12,340 bases of DNA. It comes from Desulfotignum sp. (GTDB lineage: Bacteria; Desulfobacterota; Desulfobacteria; Desulfobacterales; Desulfobacteraceae). Each line of letters starts with the position of its first letter. Positions within the stretch are counted from its first letter, which is position 1. The stretch lies in NCBI GenBank assembly GCA_011390695.1, contig JAABRW010000213.1:1-12340 (forward strand). The letters are read 5' to 3'. Below, in pieces: positions 1 through 7,013 of this stretch. A program made the position numbers and the translations under genes. The notes below the pieces were generated by a model that had not been told where the DNA came from, searched no databases, and saw only the letters and a program-made list of their open reading frames with translations.

Positions 1-320
1 ACTTTTCTGGCATCTGACAGGCTGATGGCCTCAGCGATCTCGCAGGTCACCTCCCCCATCATGGCATGGGGCATGATAATGCCCACGGGCCCTATGATCA
101 CATCCGCCTTTTTCACGGTCTGAATAATGGCATTGGTACCGGATGCCCCCTTGTTGGCCCGGGACTTGAGCATCTGGGCCGTTGCAATGGCATTGGTGCC
201 CAGGGCAATAATCTCGATCTGTTCACCAAACCGGTCCTTGAGTTTTTTAATGATAACCGCACCGATGCCGCCGCCCTGCCCGTCCACAACACAGACTTTT
301 TTTGTTTGTTTTGTATCCAT
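1..320 (-). CDS. DUF3842 family protein (3' end outside window)
   Basis: Partial gene; 106 codons are visible and the C-terminus lies beyond position 1. The N-terminus carries a glycine-rich nucleotide-binding-like turn, VCVVDGQGGGIG (residues 9-20), after a short Lys-rich lead, followed by IIALGTNAIATAQML and DVIIGPVGIIMPHAMMGE. This order of motifs is what I know from the small DUF3842 proteins (roughly 110-140 aa), a Rossmann-like family without an assigned reaction. The start ATG at 318-320 lies 9 nt past the tmk stop, so both genes are probably on one transcript with tmk first. Function is unknown; the glycine pattern suggests, but does not prove, nucleotide or cofactor binding. Family assignment is from memory of the motif pattern. 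Confidence 0.8.
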   Translation of the reverse strand, partial: MDTKQTKKVCVVDGQGGGIGAVIIKKLKDRFGEQIEIIALGTNAIATAQMLKSRANKGASGTNAIIQTVKKADVIIGPVGIIMPHAMMGEVTCEIAEAISLSDARK

Positions 321-329
321 TTCAGCCCA

Positions 330-986
330 TTATTTTATGTCTGATTCTTTCCGGGAATTCACAAAAGGCTGCAGGTGCTGCCAGATGCTTTCTTCAACTG
401 CATCCTCTGAAACATTTCCATCCACCACCACCACCTTTTCCCGGTCCTTTAAACGGTCAAAGGCAGCAAAATAATTATGGCGCACCTGTCTGAGGATGTC
501 AATTTTTTCATACATATCCAGACGGTGCCGGCCGGCCCGGATCCGGTCCAGACAGGTTTCAGGCGCCACATCGATAAAAAGGGTCAGATCCGGTCTGATA
601 ATCTGCGCATTCAAACTGTTCAGGGTGATGATCCATTCCAGGTCCATGTCCCGGGCATGGTAGGCATAAGAGGAAAAATAATACCGGTCGCACAGCACCA
701 CCCGGCCTTTTTCCACCAGGGCCTGCACCCCGGTTTCCGGCTTCACCAGATGATCGGTTCTGTCTGCGGCAAACAGGGCCGCAATGGTCCACGGATCACT
801 GGAGATCCGTCCTTCCAGCATGTCACGGATCAAAGATCCCACAGGACCGTTTGTGGGTTCACATGTGGTCACAGCTTCGCTGCCCATGCTGGTGAGCCGT
901 TTTTGTATCCGGGCCATCTGGGTGGTTTTACCGGATCCGTCCAGCCCTTCGAACACCAGAAATCTGCCTGTTGCCATGTGCCCCAC
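330..986 (-). CDS. tmk: Thymidylate kinase (dTMP kinase)
   Basis: Phosphorylates dTMP to dTDP with ATP in the cytoplasm, an essential step of dTTP synthesis. Numbered from the GTG start (218 aa), the P-loop GLDGSGKT is at residues 14-21, the substrate-side motif CEPTNGPVG at 42-50, and the DRYYFSS motif at 100-106. A LID-like segment with RAGRHR follows LFIDVAPETCLDRI. The length fits the family (about 200-220 aa). The start is uncertain. GTG at 984-986 follows the stop of a cyclase relic by 1 nt and has no clear ribosome site. ATG at 975-977 (MATGRFLVFEG) begins nearer the usual N-terminus but has only a GGGG 3 nt upstream. The DUF3842 gene follows 9 nt downstream. Confidence 0.95.
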   Translation of the reverse strand: MGHMATGRFLVFEGLDGSGKTTQMARIQKRLTSMGSEAVTTCEPTNGPVGSLIRDMLEGRISSDPWTIAALFAADRTDHLVKPETGVQALVEKGRVVLCDRYYFSSYAYHARDMDLEWIITLNSLNAQIIRPDLTLFIDVAPETCLDRIRAGRHRLDMYEKIDILRQVRHNYFAAFDRLKDREKVVVVDGNVSEDAVEESIWQHLQPFVNSRKESDIK

Positions 987-987
987 A

Positions 988-1246
988 TCATTTTTTAAAG
1001 GTTTTTGTCACAACAGCGGCATTTATATCAGCAACCAGACACCCTTGCAAGACCGGATTCTCATCCAGGCCGGGCAGAAACATTCTTTTGCATAATGCTG
1101 GCATCCAGGCTGCGTGTCAGAGACTGGAGACGGGATGCCAGGTTAATGATATTTCCCACCAGGAGATAGGAACGCCGATCCGGGCTGCCGATGCTGACAT
1201 ATGAAGAAAAAAATCGCTGGTCATACTTTTGTCCCTTTTTTTGTGT
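988..1246 (-). pseudogene. Relic of a class III adenylate/guanylate cyclase, C-terminal part
   Basis: Read on the minus strand, an open stretch from 1246 to a stop at 1061-1063 contains SIGSPDRRSYLLVGN followed by IINLASRLQSLTRSLDASI. This matches the signature of class III nucleotide cyclase domains (usually IGSxxRxxYTxxGDxVNLASRLE), including the Asn and Arg four residues apart that stabilise the transition state; the usual GD is GN here. A +1 shift near position 1085 leads into a second open frame (FLPGLDENPVLQGCLVAD, then FKK) that stops at 988-990, 1 nt before the tmk GTG. The catalytic metal-binding half and all upstream domains are missing, and an in-frame stop sits at 1247-1249. I infer a decayed gene that once preceded tmk in the same operon. 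The tail after the shift is less certain than the core. Confidence 0.65.
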
Positions 1247-1357
1247 TTAGAAATATAACATCAAATGATTGTCATTGCCATTTCCTTTACCAGAGGCTGA
1301 AAAGCCCGATCTCAAAGATGCGGTTGCGCAAAATATTCAAACAAGACCATTCTGTCC

Positions 1358-1387
1358 TTGACAACCGTCTTTTGCTTGTCTTAATAT
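1358..1387 (+). promoter_or_regulatory. Sigma-70-type promoter for the CsgG-like lipoprotein
   Basis: A perfect -35 TTGACA (1358-1363) is separated by 18 nt from TAATAT (1382-1387), a good -10 box. The start ATG is at 1432, giving a leader of about 38 nt that contains the ribosome site GAGGG (1417-1421), 10 nt before the ATG. The gene therefore appears independently transcribed. No operator-like repeat was seen around the boxes. Confidence 0.7.
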
Positions 1388-1431
1388 TCTAATTTTAGAA
1401 TCAACCACTCAAAAAAGAGGGATAATCCAAA

Positions 1432-2517
1432 ATGAATAGAAAAACCCTTATTTTTCCCTTGGTATTTTGCACGTTGTCTCTTTTCGTCATATCCTTGTCA
1501 GGATGTGTGTCCTCCATGTCCACAGGCTCCAGCAAAGCCAAGACAGAAGCCACCGGGGCAGCCGGCGGCGCAACCGCCCAGAACGCCAACCAAGAGCTGG
1601 AAAGCTGCGACGCTTCACTTGGAACCATGGCAATCTATGAAGAAGATTCAGAACCCTGGTACCGGTACCTGACAAGGGATTTAAGGCTCCCGTCCACAAT
1701 CCCTGTCATCCGTCTTCTAGCACAGCAGTCCAATTGTTTTGTTGTCGTTGAAAGGGGGCGTGCAATGAATCAGATGATGCAGGAGCGGATCCTTATGGAA
1801 TCCGGTGAAATGCGATCCGGTTCAAACTTCGGGAAAGGGCAGATGGTCGCGGCCGACTATACCGTGTCTCCCTCGATTACATTCAGCGCCAAGGACACAA
1901 GCGGTGCCGGCGGTGTGATCGGCGGTCTTTTCGGTTCTGTGGCCGGTGCCGTGGCCGGCGGTTTTAAAACCAGCGATGCCAGTACCGTCCTGACACTCAT
2001 TGAAAACCGGTCCGGAGTCCAGCTGGCTGCTGCAGAAGGCAGTGCAAGAAATACAGACTTCAACCTGCTGGGTGGTGCGTTCGGCAGCGGTGTCGGTGGG
2101 GCGGTCGGCGCATATTCAAATACACCGGAAGGAAAGGTCTTAGTCGCGGCATTCACTGACTCCATGAACAGCCTGATTCGGGCGCTCAAATCCTACAAGG
2201 CCCAGACAGTAAAAGGCGGTCTTGGCACTGGCGGTCAACTCGCGGTACAGGGTGGTGTCCAGGAACAGCAGATGGCTGCAGCTGCAACCCCGGCAAAGCT
2301 TGAGGGCGTCATGACCGAAAGGGTGTTTAACTCTGCAGCCCAAATCTATGAGTATGCTATTGTGTTGAAAGACAAAAGCCAGACTTATCGGTTCAACAGT
2401 GCCAGGAAAATCATGTACAAAAATGATCTGGTTGAATTCTCACTTGCAGGCGGTAAGGTTGATGAAGGCTCCATCAAACTGATAGAAGCAAGATACCTGC
2501 AGAAATACTGGCAGTAA
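1432..2517 (+). CDS. CsgG-family outer-membrane lipoprotein
   Basis: 361 aa. A type II signal peptide ends in the lipobox LSGC with Cys25 as the predicted lipidated residue; Val26 does not match an inner-membrane retention signal, so outer-membrane sorting is likely. After a Gly/Ala-rich linker (30-55) comes a CsgG-like core: LGTMAIYEED (63-72), a short helix region, CFVVVERGRAMNQMMQER (102-119), SGEMRSGSNFGKGQMVAADY (124-143) and TVSPSITFSA (144-153). Two Gly-rich segments follow, about 158-178 and 213-227. The C-terminal 70 residues have a separate beta-rich look (EYAIVLKDKSQTYRF). CsgG forms the curli secretion pore and HfaB relatives act in holdfast export; no curli subunit or accessory gene lies nearby, so the substrate is unknown. 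It is monocistronic with its own promoter. Confidence 0.8.
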   Translation: MNRKTLIFPLVFCTLSLFVISLSGCVSSMSTGSSKAKTEATGAAGGATAQNANQELESCDASLGTMAIYEEDSEPWYRYLTRDLRLPSTIPVIRLLAQQSNCFVVVERGRAMNQMMQERILMESGEMRSGSNFGKGQMVAADYTVSPSITFSAKDTSGAGGVIGGLFGSVAGAVAGGFKTSDASTVLTLIENRSGVQLAAAEGSARNTDFNLLGGAFGSGVGGAVGAYSNTPEGKVLVAAFTDSMNSLIRALKSYKAQTVKGGLGTGGQLAVQGGVQEQQMAAAATPAKLEGVMTERVFNSAAQIYEYAIVLKDKSQTYRFNSARKIMYKNDLVEFSLAGGKVDEGSIKLIEARYLQKYWQ

Positions 2518-2789
2518 TCCAATATATGGAGGCAGGTTTTGCTCACACGATCTATTGGCAGCTGCCTCATACCACACAATATCGCTCTGTTAGTTTGATC
2601 AAGGAGTTTAACTGCTCTTGTTCTACGTCACTTTCTATATCGAAGAGAAGACGAATACTCTTAAAACCCACTGGAGCTTCCTTTGATTCTCCTAAAATTC
2701 AACAATATTTTCGTTATCATTGACTGATCAATTGCGCATCGGTCATCCCAAAATACCTCATAAAATATTCAAGGTTTGGCAAAGGCCCA
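2518..2789. other. Gene-poor spacer between lipoprotein and CNNM operon
   Basis: This AT-richer spacer holds no complete gene. It contains an OsmC-like relic on the minus strand (2567-2698), a 10-bp perfect palindrome GGCAGCTGCC (2557-2566), and a weak hairpin GAGGCAG/CTGCCTC (2529-2535 with 2562-2568, 26-nt loop) without a T tract, so it is not a clear terminator. A -10-like TAAAAT at 2761-2766 could serve the downstream plus-strand genes, but no acceptable -35 box lies at the right distance. Confidence 0.5.
2567..2698 (-). pseudogene. Relic of an OsmC-family protein, C-terminal part
   Basis: On the minus strand, 43 codons between two stops (2699-2701 and 2567-2569) read GESKEAPVGFKSIRLLF then DIESDVEQEQLNSLIKLTERYCVV and stop. 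The order GF-x-x-IRL-x-F-D-I-x-(S/T)-D and the ending KLTERYCVV match the C-terminal part of OsmC-like peroxiredoxin-type proteins, where the next residues are normally YQTL. The frame stops exactly at that point, and no plausible start or catalytic N-terminal half is upstream. The second conserved Cys of the family (in RYCVV) is kept. I infer a decayed fragment of a gene once transcribed leftwards. Base composition is more AT-rich than the neighbouring genes. Confidence 0.6.
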
Positions 2790-2915
2790 GTGAAAAAAGC
2801 AAAAAAATTTCACCAGGAGTTTTGTTTTTTCCTTGCACAGGAGACAGCAGATGTTATGGTGACAGACGCAGTGACAAAAGTATTGACCCAAATGAACAGG
2901 TACCAACACAAATGA
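2790..2915 (+). CDS. Candidate 41-aa small protein, ATGA overlap with the CNNM gene
   Basis: A GTG-started frame of 41 codons begins KKAKKFHQEFC, continues with FFLAQETADVMVTDAVTK and ends NRYQHK. Its TGA (2913-2915) shares the ATGA overlap with the CNNM start ATG at 2912, an arrangement typical of translational coupling, and the CNNM gene has no ribosome site of its own. AAAGG lies 4 nt before the GTG, a close but possible Shine-Dalgarno. The frame stays open upstream to a stop at 2722-2724, so it may also be the C-terminal end of a lost longer gene. I do not recognise the product. It is basic at the N-terminus with an amphipathic-looking middle. Existence as a gene is an inference from the overlap only. 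Confidence 0.4.
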   Translation: MKKAKKFHQEFCFFLAQETADVMVTDAVTKVLTQMNRYQHK

Positions 2916-4012
2916 AAAACTTATATTCAGATGCAGATATTGCAGGTTTGGTTCTGTTTGTGGGACTGGCCCTGGTTTTTTCATTTCTGTGCTCAGTGGC
3001 GGAAGCAGTCCTTTTGAGTATCACCCCCTCCTACATTGAAAGCCTGAAAGAAAAACGCCCCAAGCTGGCCGCCCTGTTAAAGCGGCTGAAGCAGGACAAC
3101 GTGGACCAGTCCCTTGCAGCCATATTAACCTTGAATACCATTGCCCATACCGTGGGGGCCATCGGTGCCGGGGCCAAGGCGACGATTGTGTTCGGAAGCG
3201 CCTGGTTCGGGGTCTTTTCCGCTGTCATGACCCTGATGATCCTTTTTCTTTCTGAAATCCTTCCCAAAACCATCGGCGCTGTTTACTGGCCAAAACTTGT
3301 GGGACCGACTGCGGTTTTTATAAACACCTTGACTGTTGCCCTGTACCCTGTTGTATGGCTGTCTGAAAAACTCACAAAATCCATCTCCCGGGGAAAAGAT
3401 ATGCATATTTTCTCCAGAGATGAATTCATTGCCATGGCATCGGTGGGGGAAACCACGGGCCAGATTCATATCAAGGAATCCAGGATCATCCAGAACCTTC
3501 TACACTTTGAATCTTTGAAAGTAACCGATATCATGACACCCCGGACCGTCATCTCAGCACTTGCCGAAGACATGACAATCCAGGATGCCCTTAAATACAT
3601 CACCCAGACCCCCTTTTCCCGCATCCCCCTGTATAAATCCCATATTGACGACACCACCGGGTTTGTTCTAAAGGATGATGTGCTGATTTTTGCGGCCCAG
3701 AAACGGGGCAGTGAAAAACTCAAGGTATTGAAACGAAACATCCTTGCAGTTCCCGGCACCATTTCATTAACCGTGCTTTTTGAGCGTTTTCTCAAGGAAC
3801 GCCAGCATATTGCCGTTATTGTCAATGAACACGGGGGGATAGACGGGCTGGTTTCACTGGAAGATCTGATAGAAACCCTCATGGGAATGGAAATCGTGGA
3901 TGAAACAGACAATGTTGTAGACATGCGGAGCCTGGCCCGGAAACAATGGATGGCCCGGGCAAAAGCCATGGGCCTTGAACCAAAAGACGTGGAAAAAAAC
4001 AATGACATATGA
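2912..4012 (+). CDS. CNNM/CBS-pair membrane protein (CorC/HlyC-like, short form)
   Basis: 366 aa. The N-terminal CNNM (DUF21) domain has a first membrane segment at about 8-37 ending in SVAEAVLLS, then hydrophobic segments at about 67-92, 97-118 and 131-152, with the family motif SEILPKTIG (114-122). A CBS pair follows: the first from about 204 (VTDIMTPRTV) to 258, the second from about 277 to 330 with EHGGIDGLVSLEDLIETLMG (306-325). Relatives are linked to Mg2+/Co2+ transport, with the CBS pair sensing nucleotides. The protein ends about 35 residues after CBS2, so the C-terminal CorC_HlyC domain of many relatives is absent; such short forms are known. I chose the ATG at 2912 over a TTG at 2720, because the extra 64 residues do not belong to the fold. 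The stop overlaps the next gene by 11 bp. Confidence 0.88.
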   Translation: MKNLYSDADIAGLVLFVGLALVFSFLCSVAEAVLLSITPSYIESLKEKRPKLAALLKRLKQDNVDQSLAAILTLNTIAHTVGAIGAGAKATIVFGSAWFGVFSAVMTLMILFLSEILPKTIGAVYWPKLVGPTAVFINTLTVALYPVVWLSEKLTKSISRGKDMHIFSRDEFIAMASVGETTGQIHIKESRIIQNLLHFESLKVTDIMTPRTVISALAEDMTIQDALKYITQTPFSRIPLYKSHIDDTTGFVLKDDVLIFAAQKRGSEKLKVLKRNILAVPGTISLTVLFERFLKERQHIAVIVNEHGGIDGLVSLEDLIETLMGMEIVDETDNVVDMRSLARKQWMARAKAMGLEPKDVEKNNDI

Positions 4013-5378
4013 TGTTGTAATCGTGGGCGGGGGGCCTGCCGGACTTTTTGCAGCCTGGTATTTGATGGAAAATGCCAGGCTTAAGGTGTTGTTAATCGAA
4101 AAAGGCAAGGATTCGTTGAAGCGCAAATGCCCCAACCACAAACTGCAAAAATGCGCCCAGTGCATTCCGTGTAATATTTTATCGGGCATCGGCGGCGCAG
4201 GCCTGTATTCTGACGGAAAACTCAACTTCATTCCCCGGCTGGGCAAAACAGATCTGACGCAGTTCATGCCCCTGCCGGCGGCCCAGGCCCTCATTGATGA
4301 AACCGAGGCGATTTTTACCCGGTTTCACATGGACGGGCCGGTGTATCCCACTGACATGGATGCTGCCAGACAGATCAGAAAAGAAGCCAAACGGTTCGGC
4401 ATCGATCTGATGCTCATCCGGCAGAAACACCTGGGATCCGACAATCTGCCCGGTTATATTGCAGGCATGGCAGACCATATCCGGTCCAAAGGCCTGGCAG
4501 TCAGGCTCAATGAAACCGCTGTGGATATTCTGGAAACGGGCGGCCGGGTCACGGGTGTGGTAACCGACAAAGCCACCTATGAGGCCCCCAACGTTATCCT
4601 GGCCCCGGGCCGTATCGGTGCCAACTGGGTGGCATCAGTGGCCGCAAAACACGGTATCAACTTAAGCCAGCGGGGCATTGAAGTCGGGGTGCGGGTGGAA
4701 GTGCACAACGATATCATGGATGATTTATGCAACATCATTTATGATCCCACCTTTTTTATACAGACCACCACCTATGATGACCAGACCCGGACCTTCTGCA
4801 CCAACCAGGGCGGGTTCATCTCCCTTGAAAATTACAATAATTTTGTCTGTGTCAACGGCCATGCCTACTCCGGCAAAAAATCGGAAAACACCAATTTTGC
4901 ATTTTTATCCAAGGTGATACTTACGGAACCGGTGACCGACAATCAGGCCTATGGAGAATCCATCGGCAGACTGGCCACCATCATCGGCGGGGGAAAACCC
5001 ATCCTCCAGCGGTTCGGGGATCTGAAGCGGGGACGCAGGTCCACCTGGCACAGAATCCACAAGGGCTATATCGAACCCACCATGACAAACGTGGTGTGCG
5101 GGGACATTGCCATGGCACTGCCGGAAAGGATTCTGTCCAATATCATTGAGGGGCTGGAATCCCTCAATCTTGTGGTACCCGGAGTGTCCAATGATGAAAC
5201 CCTGCTCTATGCACCGGAGATCAAATTTTTTGCCACCCAGGTGGAAACGGACAACCATCTGGAAACCGGCATCAAGGGATTGTATATGGCCGGAGATGGT
5301 CCAGGGGTGGCCGGCAATATCGTTTCAGCCGCAGCCACAGGCCTTATCCCGGCAAAACGGATCATTACCCGTCAATAA
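4002..5378 (+). CDS. FAD-dependent dehydrogenase, COG2509 type
   Basis: 458 aa from the ATG that starts MTYDVVIVGGGPAG. The dinucleotide-binding GxGxxG is at residues 9-14 with the acidic E33 ending the second strand (LLIEKG). A cysteine cluster C43, C51, C54, C57 leads into GIGGAGLYSDGKLN (62-75), the hallmark of COG2509 uncharacterised FAD dehydrogenases. The C-terminal FAD motif is GLYMAGDGPGVAGNIVSAAA, near the end. The substrate is unknown for the family. The gene overlaps the CNNM stop by 11 bp, so the two are cotranscribed. An in-frame TTG at 3975 would add 9 residues but lies deeper inside the CNNM gene and before the conserved N-terminus. Its stop is only 8 nt from the convergent queD stop, with no terminator between. 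Confidence 0.88.
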   Translation: MTYDVVIVGGGPAGLFAAWYLMENARLKVLLIEKGKDSLKRKCPNHKLQKCAQCIPCNILSGIGGAGLYSDGKLNFIPRLGKTDLTQFMPLPAAQALIDETEAIFTRFHMDGPVYPTDMDAARQIRKEAKRFGIDLMLIRQKHLGSDNLPGYIAGMADHIRSKGLAVRLNETAVDILETGGRVTGVVTDKATYEAPNVILAPGRIGANWVASVAAKHGINLSQRGIEVGVRVEVHNDIMDDLCNIIYDPTFFIQTTTYDDQTRTFCTNQGGFISLENYNNFVCVNGHAYSGKKSENTNFAFLSKVILTEPVTDNQAYGESIGRLATIIGGGKPILQRFGDLKRGRRSTWHRIHKGYIEPTMTNVVCGDIAMALPERILSNIIEGLESLNLVVPGVSNDETLLYAPEIKFFATQVETDNHLETGIKGLYMAGDGPGVAGNIVSAAATGLIPAKRIITRQ

Positions 5379-5386
5379 ACAGCAAA

Positions 5387-5770
5387 CTACTCAGGATAGT
5401 AGATGGCACAGGCATCATCGGATTCCCATGCCATGACGCGGGATACCTGAAGACTTTCATCCAAAGTGTCATCCAGAAGTGCCTGGACCTGCTGGGCAAT
5501 ATATACGGCAATACGTTCCGAAGTGGGTTGTTTGTCTTTGAACGCGGCCAGTTCATTGAGAAATTTATGATCCAGATCCCCGTCCACCACCTTGCGCACC
5601 GCTTTTTTGATATCTCCGAAATCAGCCAGCACACCGGCGGAATTCAGCTGCACGCCTTTAACGCATACCTCCACATGCCAGTTATGACCATGGAGGTTCT
5701 CACATTTTTCCCCCACCATGGTCAATTGGTGGGCCCCGGCAAACCGGGTTTTTATTTTGAGTTCAAACAT
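5387..5770 (-). CDS. queD: 6-carboxy-5,6,7,8-tetrahydropterin synthase (QueD/PTPS family)
   Basis: 127 aa, normal for the family. Zinc ligands are His14, His27 and His29 (the last two in LHGHNW), the catalytic Cys is Cys23, and the Asp67-His68 pair (LDHKFLN) and Glu116 (MAWESD) fit the remaining active-site positions. QueD converts dihydroneopterin triphosphate to 6-carboxytetrahydropterin in queuosine (7-deazaguanine) synthesis; close homologues (6-pyruvoyl-tetrahydropterin synthase) look alike. Family and single Cys favour QueD, but no queC, queE or queF is in view. The start ATG (5768-5770) lies 19 nt past the dnaJ stop and is preceded by a GGCGGA ribosome site, so the gene is probably cotranscribed with dnaJ. 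Confidence 0.88.
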   Translation of the reverse strand: MFELKIKTRFAGAHQLTMVGEKCENLHGHNWHVEVCVKGVQLNSAGVLADFGDIKKAVRKVVDGDLDHKFLNELAAFKDKQPTSERIAVYIAQQVQALLDDTLDESLQVSRVMAWESDDACAIYYPE

Positions 5771-5789
5771 GGTATCCGCCTGCTGCTAT

Positions 5790-6890
5790 TTATTTTTTGA
5801 ACAGATTTTTCAACTTGTTGGAAATCTTGTTTGCGTCCAGTTTGTCAAACTGCTTTAACAATTCTTTTTGTTTGCCGGTAAGCTTGGTGGGGGTTTTAAT
5901 GATCGCTTTTATGATCTGATCCCCCCGCCGGCCCGTACGCAAGGAAGCAATGCCTTCCCCCCGCAGCCGGAAACTGTCGCCGAACTGGGTGCCTTTGGGA
6001 ATGGTGAGTTTTTCCTCCCCCACCAGGGTGGGAACCGTAATTTCATCTCCCAGGGCTGCCTGGGCAAAAGAGATATCAATGGCACAGATGATGTCACTCC
6101 CATCCCGCTGAAAAAACTTGTGGGGTTTCACATTTATGACCACATACAGGTCACCGGCTGGTCCGTTTGCAGAAGGAGAGGCTTCTCCTTCTCCGGTAAG
6201 CCGCAGTTTTGCACCCACATCCACACCGGCCGGTATTTTTACTTGGACCTTTCTTGTGATCTCCACACGGCCTGCGCCCACACATTTGGGGCAGGGATCG
6301 TCAATAACACCCCCCCGGCCCTTACAATAGGGGCAGGTGGTCTTGACCTTGAAAAACCCCTGGCTCTGGATAAACTGGCCGGAACCGTGGCAATGGGCAC
6401 AGGTTTGTGCCTGGGTACCCGGACGGCAGCCGCTCCCGTCGCATTCATCACAAGTGGTCAGTCTGGGGATGGAAATGGTTTTTTCGGTGCCGAATGCCGC
6501 TTCCATAAAATCAATGGTCATATTATACCGCAGGTCAGAGCCCCGCTGCACTCTGTTTCCCCGGCCGCCCCTGGCACCGCCGAATCCGAAAAAGTCTTCA
6601 AAAATATCACCAAAACTGGAAAAAATATCCTCAAATCCACTGGGACCTGAATGACCCGCACCTTCAAGACCCTGGTGACCGAACTGGTCATAAATATGCC
6701 GCTTGTTGTCATTGCTCAAAACCTCATAGGCTTCAGACGCTTCCTTGAATTTTTCTACAGCATCTTTGTCATCTGGATTTTTATCAGGATGATATCTAAT
6801 GGCCAGTTTTCGATATGCTTTTTTCAAAATCTGTTTGTCTGCATCCCTGGCAACCCCCAGGATTTCATAATAGTCGCGTTTTTCTATCAT
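5790..6890 (-). CDS. dnaJ: Chaperone protein DnaJ (type I Hsp40)
   Basis: 366 aa with the full type I layout: J domain (about 5-70) with the HPD motif at 34-36 that stimulates DnaK ATPase; Gly/Phe-rich linker (about 75-117); four CxxCxGxG zinc repeats with Cys pairs 147/150, 164/167, 186/189 and 200/203; then the two beta-barrel peptide-binding domains (from about 210) and a Lys-rich C-terminal tail. It delivers unfolded clients to DnaK. Length matches the family. Neither dnaK nor grpE is adjacent; the gene heads a pair with queD. Start ATG 6888-6890 is preceded by AGGTAGGAT, an excellent ribosome site. No CIRCE-like inverted repeat was seen in the upstream gap. Confidence 0.97.
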   Translation of the reverse strand: MIEKRDYYEILGVARDADKQILKKAYRKLAIRYHPDKNPDDKDAVEKFKEASEAYEVLSNDNKRHIYDQFGHQGLEGAGHSGPSGFEDIFSSFGDIFEDFFGFGGARGGRGNRVQRGSDLRYNMTIDFMEAAFGTEKTISIPRLTTCDECDGSGCRPGTQAQTCAHCHGSGQFIQSQGFFKVKTTCPYCKGRGGVIDDPCPKCVGAGRVEITRKVQVKIPAGVDVGAKLRLTGEGEASPSANGPAGDLYVVINVKPHKFFQRDGSDIICAIDISFAQAALGDEITVPTLVGEEKLTIPKGTQFGDSFRLRGEGIASLRTGRRGDQIIKAIIKTPTKLTGKQKELLKQFDKLDANKISNKLKNLFKK

Positions 6891-7013
6891 ATCCTACCTA
6901 ATTTCCAGTCGTTTCCATGTGGTTTTATTTGTAATCGTGTCCCTGGTATGGTACTTTCCCAATCTGCCTGTGATAAATTATATACATTAATTCTAAAATT
7001 CAGGTTGTCAACG
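6891..7013. promoter_or_regulatory. Divergent dnaJ / menG promoter region
   Basis: This 123-nt gap separates two divergent genes. On the minus strand there is a perfect TATAAT (complement of 6977-6982), 87 nt before the dnaJ ATG, but the nearest TTGACA (complement of 7003-7008) is 20 nt further out than the usual spacing range allows (23-nt spacer), so the -35 is weak. On the plus strand TATACA at 6981-6986 could serve the methyltransferase, also without a good -35. The boxes overlap, so transcription of the two genes may compete. Confidence 0.35.

Noticed and set aside
477..998. Plus-strand ORF of 173 aa
   Set aside because: It lies entirely antisense to tmk, which has clear catalytic motifs; its protein shows no recognisable features.
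1117..1224. Minus-strand 35-codon ORF with a good ribosome site (AGGGAC before ATG)
   Set aside because: It runs through the cyclase relic in the wrong frame and stops early; the homologous frame is a different one.
2529..2568. Hairpin GAGGCAG/CTGCCTC as terminator of the lipoprotein gene
   Set aside because: The loop is 26 nt and no T tract follows; the right arm lies at the edge of the OsmC relic.
2720..2911. N-terminal extension of the CNNM protein from a TTG codon
   Set aside because: The extra 64 residues do not fit the CNNM fold, and the ATG at 2912 matches the family N-terminus and the ATGA overlap.
6651..7013. N-terminal extension of the methyltransferase
   Set aside because: It is antisense to dnaJ; the family N-terminus starts at the ATG at 7014 with a ribosome site.
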